64,000 bases of DNA from positions 62,001 through 126,000 of the forward strand of contig NZ_JAKKOT010000005.1 of the NCBI RefSeq assembly GCF_021739025.1, read 5' to 3'. Both the position numbers and the translations under genes were made by a program. The DNA is from Gordonia liuliyuniae (GTDB taxonomy: Bacteria > Actinomycetota > Actinomycetes > Mycobacteriales > Mycobacteriaceae). Every line of letters begins with the position of its first letter. Position 1 is the stretch's first letter. The notes under the pieces are model-generated. The model was not told the origin of the DNA. It did not search any database and was given only the letters and a program-made list of their open reading frames with translations. This document shows positions 23,592 through 33,366 of this stretch, in pieces.

Positions 23592-24467
23592 GTGCGGTTC
23601 GCCCCTGCCGCGGTCCGGGCCGGGGAACTTCTCGTCGTTGGCCGGGGGAGGTACATGCCGCAGACGAGCCTCATCGGCCGGGCCGACGCCACCGCGGTGT
23701 TGTACCGGGCCAGGTGTCTCGCGGCCGCCACCGGCCCGCACGCGATGGTGCTCAGCCACGAATCCGCTGCCGCGGTACACGGCTTCGCCCTTCTCTACCC
23801 GGATCGCGCGCACGTGCATATGACGAACGGTCGGCCCGGCGGCGGCTACACGCAGGAGCGACGGATCGTGCACACCGGTGTCCTCGCCGACGACGACATC
23901 ACCGAAGTGGACGGCGTCCTCGTGACGAGCATGAGGCGAACCGCCGTGGATTTGGCTCTTGCGGCGAAGCACTTCGCGCAGGCGCTGACGGCCTTCGACG
24001 TCGGACTGGCGAAGAGCCCGCCAGCAGGCGACGACGAGTGCCGTGACGAGATGGCGCGTGCGCTCGCATCCAGTCGGCGCGGTGTGGCACTCGCGCGGCG
24101 AGCTCTGTCGTTCGCCGACGGCAGAGCAGAGTCGCCGGGTGAGTCGTGGAGCCGAGCCCACATCATCTACGCCGGGCTGCCGATCCCCGACCTTCAGGTC
24201 CGTTACCGCTTACGCTCGGGCCGCACAGCGTTCTGCGACTTCGGCACGATGGGCAGGTTCGTCGGCGAATTCGACGGGCTCGTCAAGTACCGGCGCGACA
24301 TGCGCAACGGCGAGGAGCCCGAAGACGTCGTCATCCGCGAAAAGATCAGGGAGGACGAGCTCCGCGACCTCGGCCTCGACGTCGCCCGATGGACCTGGGA
24401 CGACCTGCGGACCGGGCGGGTGGTGTCGATTGTCCGGAAACACGACGAGGACGCCGGCATCATCTGA
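23592..24467 (+). CDS. AbiEi-like / DUF559-type nuclease-fold protein
   Basis: A 291-residue protein of a type common as scattered singletons in Actinobacteria. The N-terminal half (GRGRYMP, LSHESAAAVHGF, TSMRRTAVDLA) resembles the DNA-binding/antitoxin-like region of AbiEi-type proteins. The C-terminal half (ESWSR near residue 190, GLPIPDLQVRY, FCDFG, GEFDGLVKY near 230, RWTWDDL) has the Glu / Asp / Glu-x-Lys spacing of a Vsr/DUF559 PD-(D/E)XK nuclease. No toxin partner is adjacent. Start is GTG, and the N-terminus seems slightly short for the family. Almost identical hairpins lie on both sides, suggesting a self-contained cassette. Function is inferred only. Confidence 0.7.
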   Translation: MRFAPAAVRAGELLVVGRGRYMPQTSLIGRADATAVLYRARCLAAATGPHAMVLSHESAAAVHGFALLYPDRAHVHMTNGRPGGGYTQERRIVHTGVLADDDITEVDGVLVTSMRRTAVDLALAAKHFAQALTAFDVGLAKSPPAGDDECRDEMARALASSRRGVALARRALSFADGRAESPGESWSRAHIIYAGLPIPDLQVRYRLRSGRTAFCDFGTMGRFVGEFDGLVKYRRDMRNGEEPEDVVIREKIREDELRDLGLDVARWTWDDLRTGRVVSIVRKHDEDAGII

Positions 24468-24484
24468 CGGTCGCGGCACTCACC

Positions 24485-24518
24485 GACATTCGCGGCATCT
24501 GTGAATGCCGCGAATGTC
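24485..24518. terminator. Perfect 14-bp inverted repeat between the nuclease-fold gene and hisS
   Basis: Arms gacattcgcggcat and atgccgcgaatgtc with a six-base loop (24499-24504). It lies between two convergent genes and could end transcription both ways, although no T-run follows. Related copies continue to 24573 (cgcggactgtcgccgaaacccgcgg). Confidence 0.6.
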
Positions 24519-24577
24519 ACCGAAGCCCGCGCCTGTGCCTCGAACACCGCGGACTGTCGCCGAAACCCGCGGATGCC

Positions 24578-25843
24578 TCAGGACGTGAGTCGGCTGCGGA
24601 CCTGTGCGAGGACGTCGTCGAGAGGCACCGACTGCTGTTCGCCGTTCGTGAGGTCCTTGATCTCGATGGTCCGTTCGTCGAGCTCGCGCTCGCCAAGTAC
24701 GAGGGCCAGCCGCGCGCCGGAGCGGTCGGCGGCCTTCATCGCGCCTTTGAGCGCGCGGTCGCCGTAGGCGAGGTCGACCGAGATCCCCGCGTCGCGCAGC
24801 GCACCGGCGACGCCGACCATCTCGGCCTTGGCCGCGGCGCCGAGCGGGACGCCGAACACCTGGACGCGGCCCGCACCCGCGACCGAGACCCCCTCGGCCT
24901 GCAACGCGAGGACCGTGCGGTCGACGCCAATGCCGAACCCGATGCCGGACAGCTCCTGCTTGCCGCCGAGTTGCTTCATCAGTCCGTCGTAGCGTCCGCC
25001 ACCGCCGATCCCCGACTGCGCGCCGAGCCCGTCGTGGACGAATTCGAACGTCGTCTTCGTGTAGTAGTCGAGCCCCCGGACCAGCCGCGGGTTGATCACA
25101 TACTGCACGCCGAGACGGTCCAGGTGAGCCTTGACCTGCTCGAAGTGTTCGCGCGCGGAATCGCTCAGATGGTCGAGCATGAGCGGCGCGTCGGCCGTCG
25201 CCTCCCGCACCTCCGAGCGCTTGTCGTCGAGCACTCGCAGCGGGTTGATGCGGGCACGTTCACGCGTCGGCTCATCCAGATCGAGGCCGAGCAGGAACTC
25301 CTGCAACATCTCTCGATACTCGGGCCGACACGTCTCGTCGCCCAGCGACGTCAGATCCAAGCGGTAGCCGGTCAGACCGAGCCGTCGGTATCCCTCGTCG
25401 GCGATCGCGATGACCTCGGCGTCCAACGCCGGGTCGTCGACACCGATCGCCTCGACACCCACCTGCTGAAGTTGCCGGTAGCGACCGGCCTGCGGACGCT
25501 CGTACCGGAAGAACGGACCCGAATAGCACAGCTTGACCGGCAGCTGCCCACGATCCAGACCGTGCTGGATCACCGCGCGCACCACCCCTGCCGTCCCCTC
25601 CGGGCGGAGCGTGACGGTGCGTCCGCCGCGATCGGCAAACGTGTACATCTCCTTGCTCACCACATCGGTCGACTCGCCGACACCGCGCGCGAACAACGCG
25701 GTCTCCTCGAAGATCGGCAGTTCGATGTGCCCGTAGCCCGCGCGGTGCGCGGCATCGGTCAGCGCGTTGCGGACGGCGAGGAAGTCGGCCGAAGCGGGCG
25801 GAAAATAGTCCGGAATGCCTTTCGGCGCGGAGAACTCGCTCAC
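24578..25843 (-). CDS. hisS: Histidyl-tRNA synthetase
   Basis: Class IIa synthetase of 421 residues. Motif 2 is [13 protein letters not shown] near residue 110, followed by the His-specific [15 protein letters not shown] near 262 and GGGRYDGLM near 285; a C-terminal anticodon-binding domain closes the protein. The GTG start overlaps the stop of the MBL hydrolase gene (GTGA). Confidence 0.97.
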   Translation of the reverse strand: MSEFSAPKGIPDYFPPASADFLAVRNALTDAAHRAGYGHIELPIFEETALFARGVGESTDVVSKEMYTFADRGGRTVTLRPEGTAGVVRAVIQHGLDRGQLPVKLCYSGPFFRYERPQAGRYRQLQQVGVEAIGVDDPALDAEVIAIADEGYRRLGLTGYRLDLTSLGDETCRPEYREMLQEFLLGLDLDEPTRERARINPLRVLDDKRSEVREATADAPLMLDHLSDSAREHFEQVKAHLDRLGVQYVINPRLVRGLDYYTKTTFEFVHDGLGAQSGIGGGGRYDGLMKQLGGKQELSGIGFGIGVDRTVLALQAEGVSVAGAGRVQVFGVPLGAAAKAEMVGVAGALRDAGISVDLAYGDRALKGAMKAADRSGARLALVLGERELDERTIEIKDLTNGEQQSVPLDDVLAQVRSRLTS

Positions 25844-26550
25844 AGTCCGAATCGTCCCTTCTTCTTGGTATCTGGCAGATCGACGAGGAACGGGTTGCCG
25901 GTGCGTTCGGCGCCGATCGTCGTTTGCGGTCCGTGACCAGGCAGGATCACCTGGTCGTCGTCGCGCGGCAATAGTTTCGCCGCGATCGAGTCGAGCAACT
26001 GCTGATGACTGCCCCCGGGCAGATCAGTACGGCCGATCGAACCGTTGAACAGTACGTCCCCCGAGAAGCAGACGGAAACCGTCTCGCCCGTATCCGGGTC
26101 GGCCGGCACGTCGGGTGTCAGCAGCACGCTCCCCCGCGAATGGCCGGGCGCATGGTCGACACCCCATCGGAACCCCGCGACGTCGACGTCCTCGCCGTCG
26201 ACGAACTCGATGACCTTCTCCGGTTCGACGAACTCGAGGTCGCCGATCATCGACGACAGCGCCGACCCGATCCCCATCCCGGGGTCGGTCAACATCGGAC
26301 GGTCATCCGCGTGAATGTAGACGGGCATCGAGAACTCGTCCGCCAACTCCTGCGCGTTCCAGGTGTGATCGAGGTGCCCGTGCGTCAGAAACACGGCGAC
26401 CGGCGTCAGGGAGTACTCGGCCAACGCGGCACGCACTTGTGGCGCAGCGTCCTGACCCGGGTCGATGACGACTGCGTCCGAGCCTGGCGCCGACGCGACC
26501 AGATAGCAGTTGGTCTGGAATGCTCCGGCCGGGAACCCCGCGATCAGCAC
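25840..26550 (-). CDS. MBL-fold hydrolase (glyoxalase II-like, Rv2581c-like)
   Basis: Metallo-beta-lactamase-fold protein of 236 residues with THGHLDH near residue 57, the next metal-ligand His in [10 protein letters not shown], an Asp in FSGDVLF, and a final His in LPGHGPQT. This set matches the hydroxyacylglutathione-hydrolase-like group; mycolata lack glutathione, so the substrate may be a mycothiol thioester or something else. The GTG giving MLIAGFPAG agrees with the mycobacterial start; two earlier in-frame starts (26559, 26583) exist. Translationally coupled to hisS. Confidence 0.88.
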   Translation of the reverse strand: MLIAGFPAGAFQTNCYLVASAPGSDAVVIDPGQDAAPQVRAALAEYSLTPVAVFLTHGHLDHTWNAQELADEFSMPVYIHADDRPMLTDPGMGIGSALSSMIGDLEFVEPEKVIEFVDGEDVDVAGFRWGVDHAPGHSRGSVLLTPDVPADPDTGETVSVCFSGDVLFNGSIGRTDLPGGSHQQLLDSIAAKLLPRDDDQVILPGHGPQTTIGAERTGNPFLVDLPDTKKKGRFGL

Positions 26551-26676
26551 TGACGTCACCCTTCTCTCGTGTGTCGAACCCATTGTCTCATCGACTGATC
26601 AGGCCTCTGCGATAGCATGGGGCCGCCCCGCGCGGACTCTCGCCCGCGGACACCGCTTACAGGAGGTTCCACCAGC

Positions 26677-27627
26677 GTGTCGACCAACGAAGAGCGTCGC
26701 GACGCCGCCCGCCGCAAGCTCGAAGAGCGGCTTGAACGCGAGCAGCAGGCCGCGAAGAAGCGTCGACTCTCGATGATCGCCGCAGCAGGCGTCGTCGTCG
26801 TCGCCATCGCGGCCGTCGGCGGATACTTCTGGTGGCGTTCGTGGGACAACGATCGACACACCGTGTGCGACTACGCGGACGCCCCCGCCGACCTCCAGGG
26901 CCAGATCAAGAGCGTCGAGGCAATGCTGCCGCAGTTGGAAGCGGACAAGAAGCCCGAGGCCGAGGCATTCCTGACGACCCTCCGCGACGGAGTCAAGAAG
27001 GAGAGGACCTCCCCGAAACCGGATTCCCGCACCCTCAACTCAGGTAACCCCGAATTGACCCTCGCCACCAATATGGGCGACGTCGCCGTCGATCTCGACC
27101 GCAGCCATGCTGCGTGCAACGTGAACGCCGTCATTTCCCTGGCCAACGACGGCTACTACAACGGGACCACCTGTTACCGGCTCGCCAGCAGCCAGAACAT
27201 CGCAGGTCTGCAGTGCGGCGATCCGACGCGCACCGGTGCGGGTTCACCGGGCTGGAACTCGCCGGACGAAGCGCCCGACTTCCTCGAGATGACGCCGCCC
27301 GATCCGCAGATGGCGCAGCTCGGCATGACCCAGGGCCAGATCACCTACCCGCGCGGCACCGTCGCCATCATCAATTCGAACAACCCTCAGGCGCAGGATC
27401 CGGCCCAGCAGGCCAACACCGGCAACGCCAACTTCATCATCTTCACCAAGGACTCGACCTCCACGTCACCCCTGTCGGTGATCGGCAAGGCGTCCCCGGA
27501 TGGCATCAAAGTCATCGACGAGGTGATGAAGCAGGGCGCCGTCGTCGGACCCGGCTCCACCGCGGAGAACGGCGTTCCGAAGGCGAATCTCGAGATCAAG
27601 ACGGCGTCCGTCAGCGACGACGACTGA
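26677..27627 (+). CDS. Membrane-anchored peptidyl-prolyl cis-trans isomerase (cyclophilin)
   Basis: A 316-residue PPIase B-type cyclophilin. A charged N-terminal helix (EERRDAARRKLEERLEREQ) leads into a membrane helix at about residues 31-53; the extracytoplasmic cyclophilin domain spans roughly 120-310. Conserved pieces are NMGDVAVDLDRS, FIIFTKDS and SVIGKASPDG. The GTG start is preceded by AGGAGG ten bases away. It corresponds to ppiB-like Rv2582 and converges on rel. Likely helps fold exported proteins. Confidence 0.9.
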   Translation: MSTNEERRDAARRKLEERLEREQQAAKKRRLSMIAAAGVVVVAIAAVGGYFWWRSWDNDRHTVCDYADAPADLQGQIKSVEAMLPQLEADKKPEAEAFLTTLRDGVKKERTSPKPDSRTLNSGNPELTLATNMGDVAVDLDRSHAACNVNAVISLANDGYYNGTTCYRLASSQNIAGLQCGDPTRTGAGSPGWNSPDEAPDFLEMTPPDPQMAQLGMTQGQITYPRGTVAIINSNNPQAQDPAQQANTGNANFIIFTKDSTSTSPLSVIGKASPDGIKVIDEVMKQGAVVGPGSTAENGVPKANLEIKTASVSDDD

Positions 27628-27658
27628 CAGATCCCAGATAGCCGCCCCCCGGGTGGCG

Positions 27659-29962
27659 TCAGCCCGCTGACGTCACCCGGTACACGTCGTAGACGCCTTC
27701 GACGTTGCGAACCACGTTGAGGACGTGGCCGAGATGCTTCGGATCGCCCATCTCGAAGGTGAACCGGCTGATCGCGACACGGTCGCGGCTCGTCGTCAGT
27801 GACGCGGACAGCAGGTTGACCCGCTCGTCCGCGAGCACCCTGGTCACGTCGGACAGCAACCGGTGGCGGTCGAGCGCCTCCACTTGGATCGCGACGAGGA
27901 ACACTGCATTCGTCGTCGCGGCCCAACTGACCGGGACGAGTCGTTCCGGCTGCGTTCGCAACTCCTCGGAGTTGGTGCAGTCGGCGCGGTGGACGCTGAC
28001 GCCGCCGCCGCGGGTCACGAAACCCAGGATCTCGTCGCCCGGCACCGGTGTGCAGCATTTGGCGAGTTTGACGAGCACGTTGCCGAGGCCTTCGACGACC
28101 ACACCGCTGTCACCCGAACTCGGACGGGAGTTCTGCGTCGACGACGGTGTCGCTCGGTTCGCGATCTCCTCCTCGGCCCCCTCGACACCACCGAGCATCG
28201 CGACCAGCCGGTGCACCATACGTCCGGCTGGCACGTGCCCCTCACCGACCGCTGTGTAGAGCGCGTCGACGTCGTTGAAGCCGAACTCCTTGGCGACGGA
28301 CATCACGGACTCACCGGACAGGAGGCGGTGCAGCGGCAACCCGCCGCGTCGCACCTCCTTGACGATCGCTTCCTTACCCGCCTCGAGCGCCTCCTCGCGA
28401 CGCTCCTTCGCGAACCACTGACGGATCTTCGCTTTCGCCCGCGGCGAGACGACGAAGTTCTGCCAGTCCTTACTCGGCCCCGCCGTCTCCGCCTTCGACG
28501 TGAAGACCTCGATGACCTCACCGTTCTCCAACGGTCGTTCCAGCGCGACCAGGCGGCCGTTGACGCGCGCGCCGATGCAGCGGTGCCCGACCTCGGTGTG
28601 GACGGCGTAGGCGAAGTCGACCGGTGTCGATCCCGCAGGCAGGGTGATCACGTCGCCCTTCGGCGTGAAGACGAAGATCTCCCGGACGGCCAGGTCGTAG
28701 CGCAGTGATTCGAGGAACTCCCCCGGGTCCGCGGCTTCCCGCTGCCAGTCGAGAAGCTGGCGCATCCACGCCATGTCGTCGACCTCGGCGACATCGGTCG
28801 CCTTGCGTCCCTTGCCTTTCCGGCCCTCCTTGTAGCGCCAGTGGGCCGCGATGCCGAACTCGGCGGTCCGGTGCATCTCGTGCGTGCGGATCTGGATCTC
28901 CAGAGGTTTGCCCTCCGGACCGATCACCGTCGTGTGCAGCGACTGGTAGACACCGAAACTCGGCTGGGCGATGTAGTCCTTGAAGCGGCCGGCCATCGGC
29001 TGCCACAGCGAGTGCACGACGCCGATCGCGGCGTAACAGTCGCGCACCTCGTCACATAGGATGCGCATCCCGACGAGGTCGTGGATGTCGTCGAAGTCTT
29101 TGCCGCGGACGATCATCTTCTGATAGATCGACCAGTAGTGCTTCGGGCGTCCTTCGACGTTCGCCTGGATGTGGGCTCCGCCGAGCGCGTTGTCGAGGTC
29201 GGTGCGCACCCGAGCCAGATAGGTGTCACGACTCGGCGCGCGGTCGGCGACGAGCCGTACGATCTCCTCGTACTTCTTCGGGTGCAGGATCGCGAAGGCA
29301 AGGTCCTCCAGCTCCCACTTCACCGTCGCCATGCCGAGGCGGTGTGCGAGGGGCGCGATCACCTCCAGCGTCTCGCGGGCCTTGCGGGCCTGCTTCTCGG
29401 GCGGCAGGAAGCGCATGGTCCGCATGTTGTGCAGACGGTCGGCCACTTTGATCACGAGCACGCGCGGGTCACGGGCCATCGCGATGATCATCTTGCGGAT
29501 CGTCTCGCCCTCGGCAGCACTGCCGAGGGCGACCTTGTCGAGTTTGGTCACGCCGTCGACGAGGTGCGCGACCTCCGCGCCGAAGTCGCTCTCGAGTTGC
29601 TGGAGCGAGTACTCGGTGTCCTCCACGGTGTCGTGCAGGAGCGCGGCGATCAACGTCGTCGTATCCATTCCGAGGTCGGCGAGGATCGTCGCGACGGCCA
29701 GCGGATGCGTGATGTACGGGTCACCGGACTTGCGCATCTGACCGGTGTGATGCTGTTCGGCGACCTCATAGGCCTGTTGGAGGACCGCGACGTCGGCTTT
29801 CGGGTAGACGCTGCGGTGGAGCGTGACAAGCGGCTCCAGCACCTGCGTGACGCCGCCCCGCGGGGCCGACGTCATTCGGCGCGCGAGTCGAGCCCGCACG
29901 CGCCGAGAACTCAACGGTGCAGCTGTGTCTTCGCTGCGGCGCGCGGCATCGGGTTCACTCAT
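27659..29962 (-). CDS. rel: Bifunctional (p)ppGpp synthetase/hydrolase Rel
   Basis: Stringent-response enzyme of 767 residues that makes and degrades (p)ppGpp. The HD hydrolase domain has HDTVEDT near residue 108; the synthetase domain has the RGKD (RXKD) motif near residue 287, typical of bifunctional rather than synthesis-only enzymes. A TGS domain follows ([17 protein letters not shown], near 450), then a helical region with a zinc-finger-like CCTPVPGDE stretch, and an ACT domain from about residue 690. ATG start; follows apt as in mycobacteria. Confidence 0.97.
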   Translation of the reverse strand: MSEPDAARRSEDTAAPLSSRRVRARLARRMTSAPRGGVTQVLEPLVTLHRSVYPKADVAVLQQAYEVAEQHHTGQMRKSGDPYITHPLAVATILADLGMDTTTLIAALLHDTVEDTEYSLQQLESDFGAEVAHLVDGVTKLDKVALGSAAEGETIRKMIIAMARDPRVLVIKVADRLHNMRTMRFLPPEKQARKARETLEVIAPLAHRLGMATVKWELEDLAFAILHPKKYEEIVRLVADRAPSRDTYLARVRTDLDNALGGAHIQANVEGRPKHYWSIYQKMIVRGKDFDDIHDLVGMRILCDEVRDCYAAIGVVHSLWQPMAGRFKDYIAQPSFGVYQSLHTTVIGPEGKPLEIQIRTHEMHRTAEFGIAAHWRYKEGRKGKGRKATDVAEVDDMAWMRQLLDWQREAADPGEFLESLRYDLAVREIFVFTPKGDVITLPAGSTPVDFAYAVHTEVGHRCIGARVNGRLVALERPLENGEVIEVFTSKAETAGPSKDWQNFVVSPRAKAKIRQWFAKERREEALEAGKEAIVKEVRRGGLPLHRLLSGESVMSVAKEFGFNDVDALYTAVGEGHVPAGRMVHRLVAMLGGVEGAEEEIANRATPSSTQNSRPSSGDSGVVVEGLGNVLVKLAKCCTPVPGDEILGFVTRGGGVSVHRADCTNSEELRTQPERLVPVSWAATTNAVFLVAIQVEALDRHRLLSDVTRVLADERVNLLSASLTTSRDRVAISRFTFEMGDPKHLGHVLNVVRNVEGVYDVYRVTSAG

Positions 29963-29999
29963 GCTGCGAGTCTAAGTCACTCGCGGACAGTGATTCACA

Positions 30000-30578
30000 T
30001 CACCCTTCGCACAGGTTGTGCACGTGCACCTGACCGGCGCCCGCCGCTTCGAGTCGTGCGCGTCCCGGGAATCCACTCAACTCCATGACGACCGCGAAAT
30101 CGGACACCTTCGCGCCGACCTGTTTGAGGAGATCGAGTGTGGCGCACAGAGTTCCACCAGTCGCGAGGACGTCGTCGACGACCGCGACCCGCCGCCCGGC
30201 GAACTCGATCCCGGACGCGGGAACCTCCAGTCGGGCCGAGCCGTATTCGAGGTCGTAGTCGACCCCGATGACCGGAGGCGGAAGTTTGCCACCCTTGCGA
30301 ACCGCGACGACGCCGATGCCGAGATGGTGGGCGATCGCACCGCCGAGCAGGAAGCCGCGAGCGTCGATGCCCGCGATGAGTTCGGCTCCCGCGCACGCGT
30401 CGGCGAGCGCCGCGGTCACGGCACGCAGACCGTCGGGTGCGGCGAGCACCGGAGTCAGGTCTTTGAACGCGACGCCTGGCTCTGGGAAGTCCGGAACGAG
30501 TCGGGCGTGCGCGTCGATGGAACGGCGTGCCCGATCGAGCCGATCCTGAACGCCGTTCGCGGCCACGTCAACGGTCAT
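30000..30578 (-). CDS. apt: Adenine phosphoribosyltransferase
   Basis: Purine salvage enzyme converting adenine plus PRPP to AMP. The PRPP loop [13 protein letters not shown] lies near residue 130, preceded by [14 protein letters not shown] and the flexible-loop region [16 protein letters not shown]. The start chosen overlaps the preceding lipoprotein gene as ATGA (192 residues); ATGs 15 and 30 bases earlier are alternatives. The secD-secF-SBP-apt-rel order is conserved in the group. Confidence 0.95.
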   Translation of the reverse strand: MTVDVAANGVQDRLDRARRSIDAHARLVPDFPEPGVAFKDLTPVLAAPDGLRAVTAALADACAGAELIAGIDARGFLLGGAIAHHLGIGVVAVRKGGKLPPPVIGVDYDLEYGSARLEVPASGIEFAGRRVAVVDDVLATGGTLCATLDLLKQVGAKVSDFAVVMELSGFPGRARLEAAGAGQVHVHNLCEG

Positions 30579-32323
30579 CGGGTCATTCCCCATCGGTCCA
30601 TGTTCCATCCGGTTCCGGAGCGCCCCATACCGGGCACCATGCGTTGCACCGCGGCGGACGCGTCACGCCCGCGCACGCTGCCGTAGAGCGGGATCGTGGG
30701 CAGTTGGTCCCACGCCTGTGTGTCGATCTTGCGTAGGAGCGGCAGGCGCGCACTGTCGCTGGCGGTCTCCGAGAGCCCGGTGATCGCCTTGCCGACCTCG
30801 GCGTTCCGGTAGTCGGACAGGTTGAGAGGATCGCCGGGATAGAGCGCGTAGAGCGCCGGGATGCCGCTGGACGTGCCCGCCGCGGCGAACGTGTCGCCGG
30901 ACATGAGCAGCGCGTCGACCTTCTTGCCGAGCCCGGCCACCGAGAGATCCGGTGACGACGCGTCCTTCACCGTGATGCCCGCACCGACGCACGCGTCAGC
31001 GATCGTCTTCACGACGGCGGCAGACGAGGCACTGCCTGCCGGGTAACCGATCCGGATCACCGGCTTGGCGCGGCGCCCGTTCTCGTCCGCGACCCGCTGC
31101 TCGAGCAGAGTGCGGGCGCGCGCCACATTCGACCGCGGGTAGCGGCGACCGAACTGGACGTTCAACGACGGGCCGAGGGTGTCGGCGGGCGACGCACTGT
31201 GCAGGCTCCACACGATGCCATTGGAGCCGTGCTCGCGCGCCAGCCGGTCTCGTGGCATGCAGGTGGCCAGCGCCTGCCGGACCTTCAGGTCCGCGGTCAC
31301 CCCGGTGTCCGCAAACACCAGGTTCGTCACGGCGAGCGGCGCGATGTCGCGTGCAGCGCTGCGATCGGTCTCGGCGCCCTCCCCATCTTGTGCATCCCCG
31401 CCTTGTTCATCCCCTTGTGGGCCTTGCGGATCACGTCCGGCGACCGTGTCGGCGAGCGCCAGGTCGGCGGTGTCCGCGACGTCGACGACTCCGTCGTCGA
31501 CCGCCGTCTTGCCGTCGGTGCCGAGCGGCCAGACGGTGACGTCGCCGAGCACCGGCTTCTGCCCCCACCACTTGTCGTTGGCGACCAGCCGCAGACCGCG
31601 ATCGGTGCTGTAGCTCTCGACGCGGTACGGCCCGGACGCCACGAATGTCTCGGGGTCGATCTCGTCGCCCGGCGCGATCGCGAATCCGGTGTTCCACGCC
31701 TTCGCGATCTTTGCGATCGCGGCGCGGTTCTTGCCGTTCAGCGTGCCGACGACGTCCGGCACGCCTGCGATCCGCCCGACGACGTGCGCGGGCAGCAGCG
31801 TGCCCGCGCCGAACAGTCCGCGCCACTCGCGGAACTCGCTGTCCTTGTCGAAGGTGACGGTAGCGGTCTTCGCGCCGGGCGTGCAGTCGACTTTGTCGAT
31901 GTCGCGGTAGCCGGCGTTGGTGGCCGCGTCGAAGCCGCGCACCCGGCCCCCGAGCGCGGTGGCGGCGAGCACGAGGTCGTCGCACACCATCGGCTTGCCG
32001 TCCGAGTAGACGGCGTCCGGGTTGAAGTCGTAGCGGACGGTCATCGGCGACGTCTCGGTGAGCGTCGCGGTGCCGACGTCACGGTCGGCGACGATCTGAC
32101 CGTCCGGACCGATGAGCGAGAAGCCGGGCAGCACCCGGGTCAACGCCATCAACGCGCCCTCGGCGTATCCGTCGCGGGTGTTGACGTTGTAGTCGGAGAC
32201 CCGCGCATCGATCAGGTAGTCGATGCTCGACTCCTCGTCGTCACCGCACGCGACCAGGATCGTGCCCGCGGCCGCGAGTGTCGCGGCGAACGCTGCGACC
32301 CTTCGCAGCCGCGGACCGATCAT
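30575..32323 (-). CDS. ABC-type solute-binding lipoprotein (family 5, Rv2585c-like)
   Basis: Secreted lipoprotein of 582 residues of the extracellular solute-binding family 5 (peptide/nickel-binding type). A signal peptide with lipobox LVAC ends at about Cys26. The body shows [15 protein letters not shown] and [13 protein letters not shown]. Near residues 308-333 is a low-complexity Asp/Gln/Gly/Glu insert. No permease or ATPase genes are adjacent, so it is probably an orphan lipoprotein. The ATG overlaps the secF stop (ATGA). The longer open frame that extends through secF is not coding. Confidence 0.88.
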   Translation of the reverse strand: MIGPRLRRVAAFAATLAAAGTILVACGDDEESSIDYLIDARVSDYNVNTRDGYAEGALMALTRVLPGFSLIGPDGQIVADRDVGTATLTETSPMTVRYDFNPDAVYSDGKPMVCDDLVLAATALGGRVRGFDAATNAGYRDIDKVDCTPGAKTATVTFDKDSEFREWRGLFGAGTLLPAHVVGRIAGVPDVVGTLNGKNRAAIAKIAKAWNTGFAIAPGDEIDPETFVASGPYRVESYSTDRGLRLVANDKWWGQKPVLGDVTVWPLGTDGKTAVDDGVVDVADTADLALADTVAGRDPQGPQGDEQGGDAQDGEGAETDRSAARDIAPLAVTNLVFADTGVTADLKVRQALATCMPRDRLAREHGSNGIVWSLHSASPADTLGPSLNVQFGRRYPRSNVARARTLLEQRVADENGRRAKPVIRIGYPAGSASSAAVVKTIADACVGAGITVKDASSPDLSVAGLGKKVDALLMSGDTFAAAGTSSGIPALYALYPGDPLNLSDYRNAEVGKAITGLSETASDSARLPLLRKIDTQAWDQLPTIPLYGSVRGRDASAAVQRMVPGMGRSGTGWNMDRWGMTR

Positions 32324-33366
32324 GCGCTCGCCACCTTCTCTCGGCGAGCGAGCACCTTGGCCGTGTGCCGTTTGACGTCCTTGCGGCGTTCCTTGAGCGA
32401 CACGAGCATCGGCGACGCGAGGAACACCGACGAGTACGTGCCGACCACGACGCCGACCAACTGGATCAGCGCCAGGTCCTTGAGCGTCCCGATGCCGAGC
32501 ATCCACACCGCGACGACCATCAACGCGATGATCGGCAGAACCGAGATGACTGTCGTGTTGATCGACCGCATCAACGTCTGGTTGACCGCGAGGTTCGTCT
32601 GTTCGGCGAAGGTACGCCGCGACGTCGCGAAGACCGATCTGGTGTTCTCCTCGACCTTGTCGAACACGACGACCGTGTCGTACACGGAGAAGCCGAGAAC
32701 CGTGAGCAGACCGATGACCATCGCAGGAGTCACCTCCCAGCCGACGAGCGAATACACGCCCGCAGTGGCGACCACGTCGAATAGCAGCGTTACGAGAGCA
32801 GCCGCGGACATCTCCCGATCGAAACGGACCGCGATGTAGATGAAGACGACCACCAGGAACACGAGGAGCGCGATCACCATCTTGCGGGTGATCTCCTGGC
32901 CCCAGGTGGAACTCACGTCCGAACTGCTGACATCGGCCACGGTCACATCGGGTTTGAAGGCGTCGGCGAACGCATGCGCGAGCTTCGACGCGTCCTGCGC
33001 CGACAGCGTCTCGGTGCGCAGTTGAATCGTGGCGGATCCGCCCGAGCCCGCGGTCTGCGCCGACTCCGGTTCCTGCCCGAGCGTCGTGGCGAACACTTCG
33101 CTCGCCGCGTCGGTCGTGACCGACGCCGACGCGGGAAGGGACACCTGGGTGCCGCCCTCGAAGTCGATGCCCGGCGTGAACCCGCGGAAGATCATCGACA
33201 GCAGACAGATCAACATGATCGCCGCGGAGATCACGTACCACATCTTGCGTTTGCCGACGATGTCGAAGGCGCCGGTGCCGGTGTAGAGCCGGGACAGGAA
33301 CGACTGGTTCTTCGCCCCGACGTAGTCTTCGTCGGCCCAGACCGTCCTGGACTTCTCGTCGCTCAC
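32320..33366 (-). CDS. secF: Protein translocase subunit SecF
   Basis: Accessory subunit of the Sec translocon that with SecD uses the proton-motive force to pull substrates out. It is 348 residues with six expected membrane helices; the first is near residues 41-60, then the periplasmic P1 domain, then five helices. Visible family segments are GFTPGIDFEGGTQV near residue 63 and FSVYDTVVVFDKVEEN near 221. GTG start overlapping the secD stop (GTGA). Confidence 0.97.
   Translation of the reverse strand: MSDEKSRTVWADEDYVGAKNQSFLSRLYTGTGAFDIVGKRKMWYVISAAIMLICLLSMIFRGFTPGIDFEGGTQVSLPASASVTTDAASEVFATTLGQEPESAQTAGSGGSATIQLRTETLSAQDASKLAHAFADAFKPDVTVADVSSSDVSSTWGQEITRKMVIALLVFLVVVFIYIAVRFDREMSAAALVTLLFDVVATAGVYSLVGWEVTPAMVIGLLTVLGFSVYDTVVVFDKVEENTRSVFATSRRTFAEQTNLAVNQTLMRSINTTVISVLPIIALMVVAVWMLGIGTLKDLALIQLVGVVVGTYSSVFLASPMLVSLKERRKDVKRHTAKVLARREKVASA

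Noticed and set aside
30575..33241. Single 888-codon minus-strand ORF covering the lipoprotein and part of secF
   Set aside because: The first third is out-of-frame secF; a proper signal peptide and lipobox begin at 32323 with an ATGA overlap to secF.
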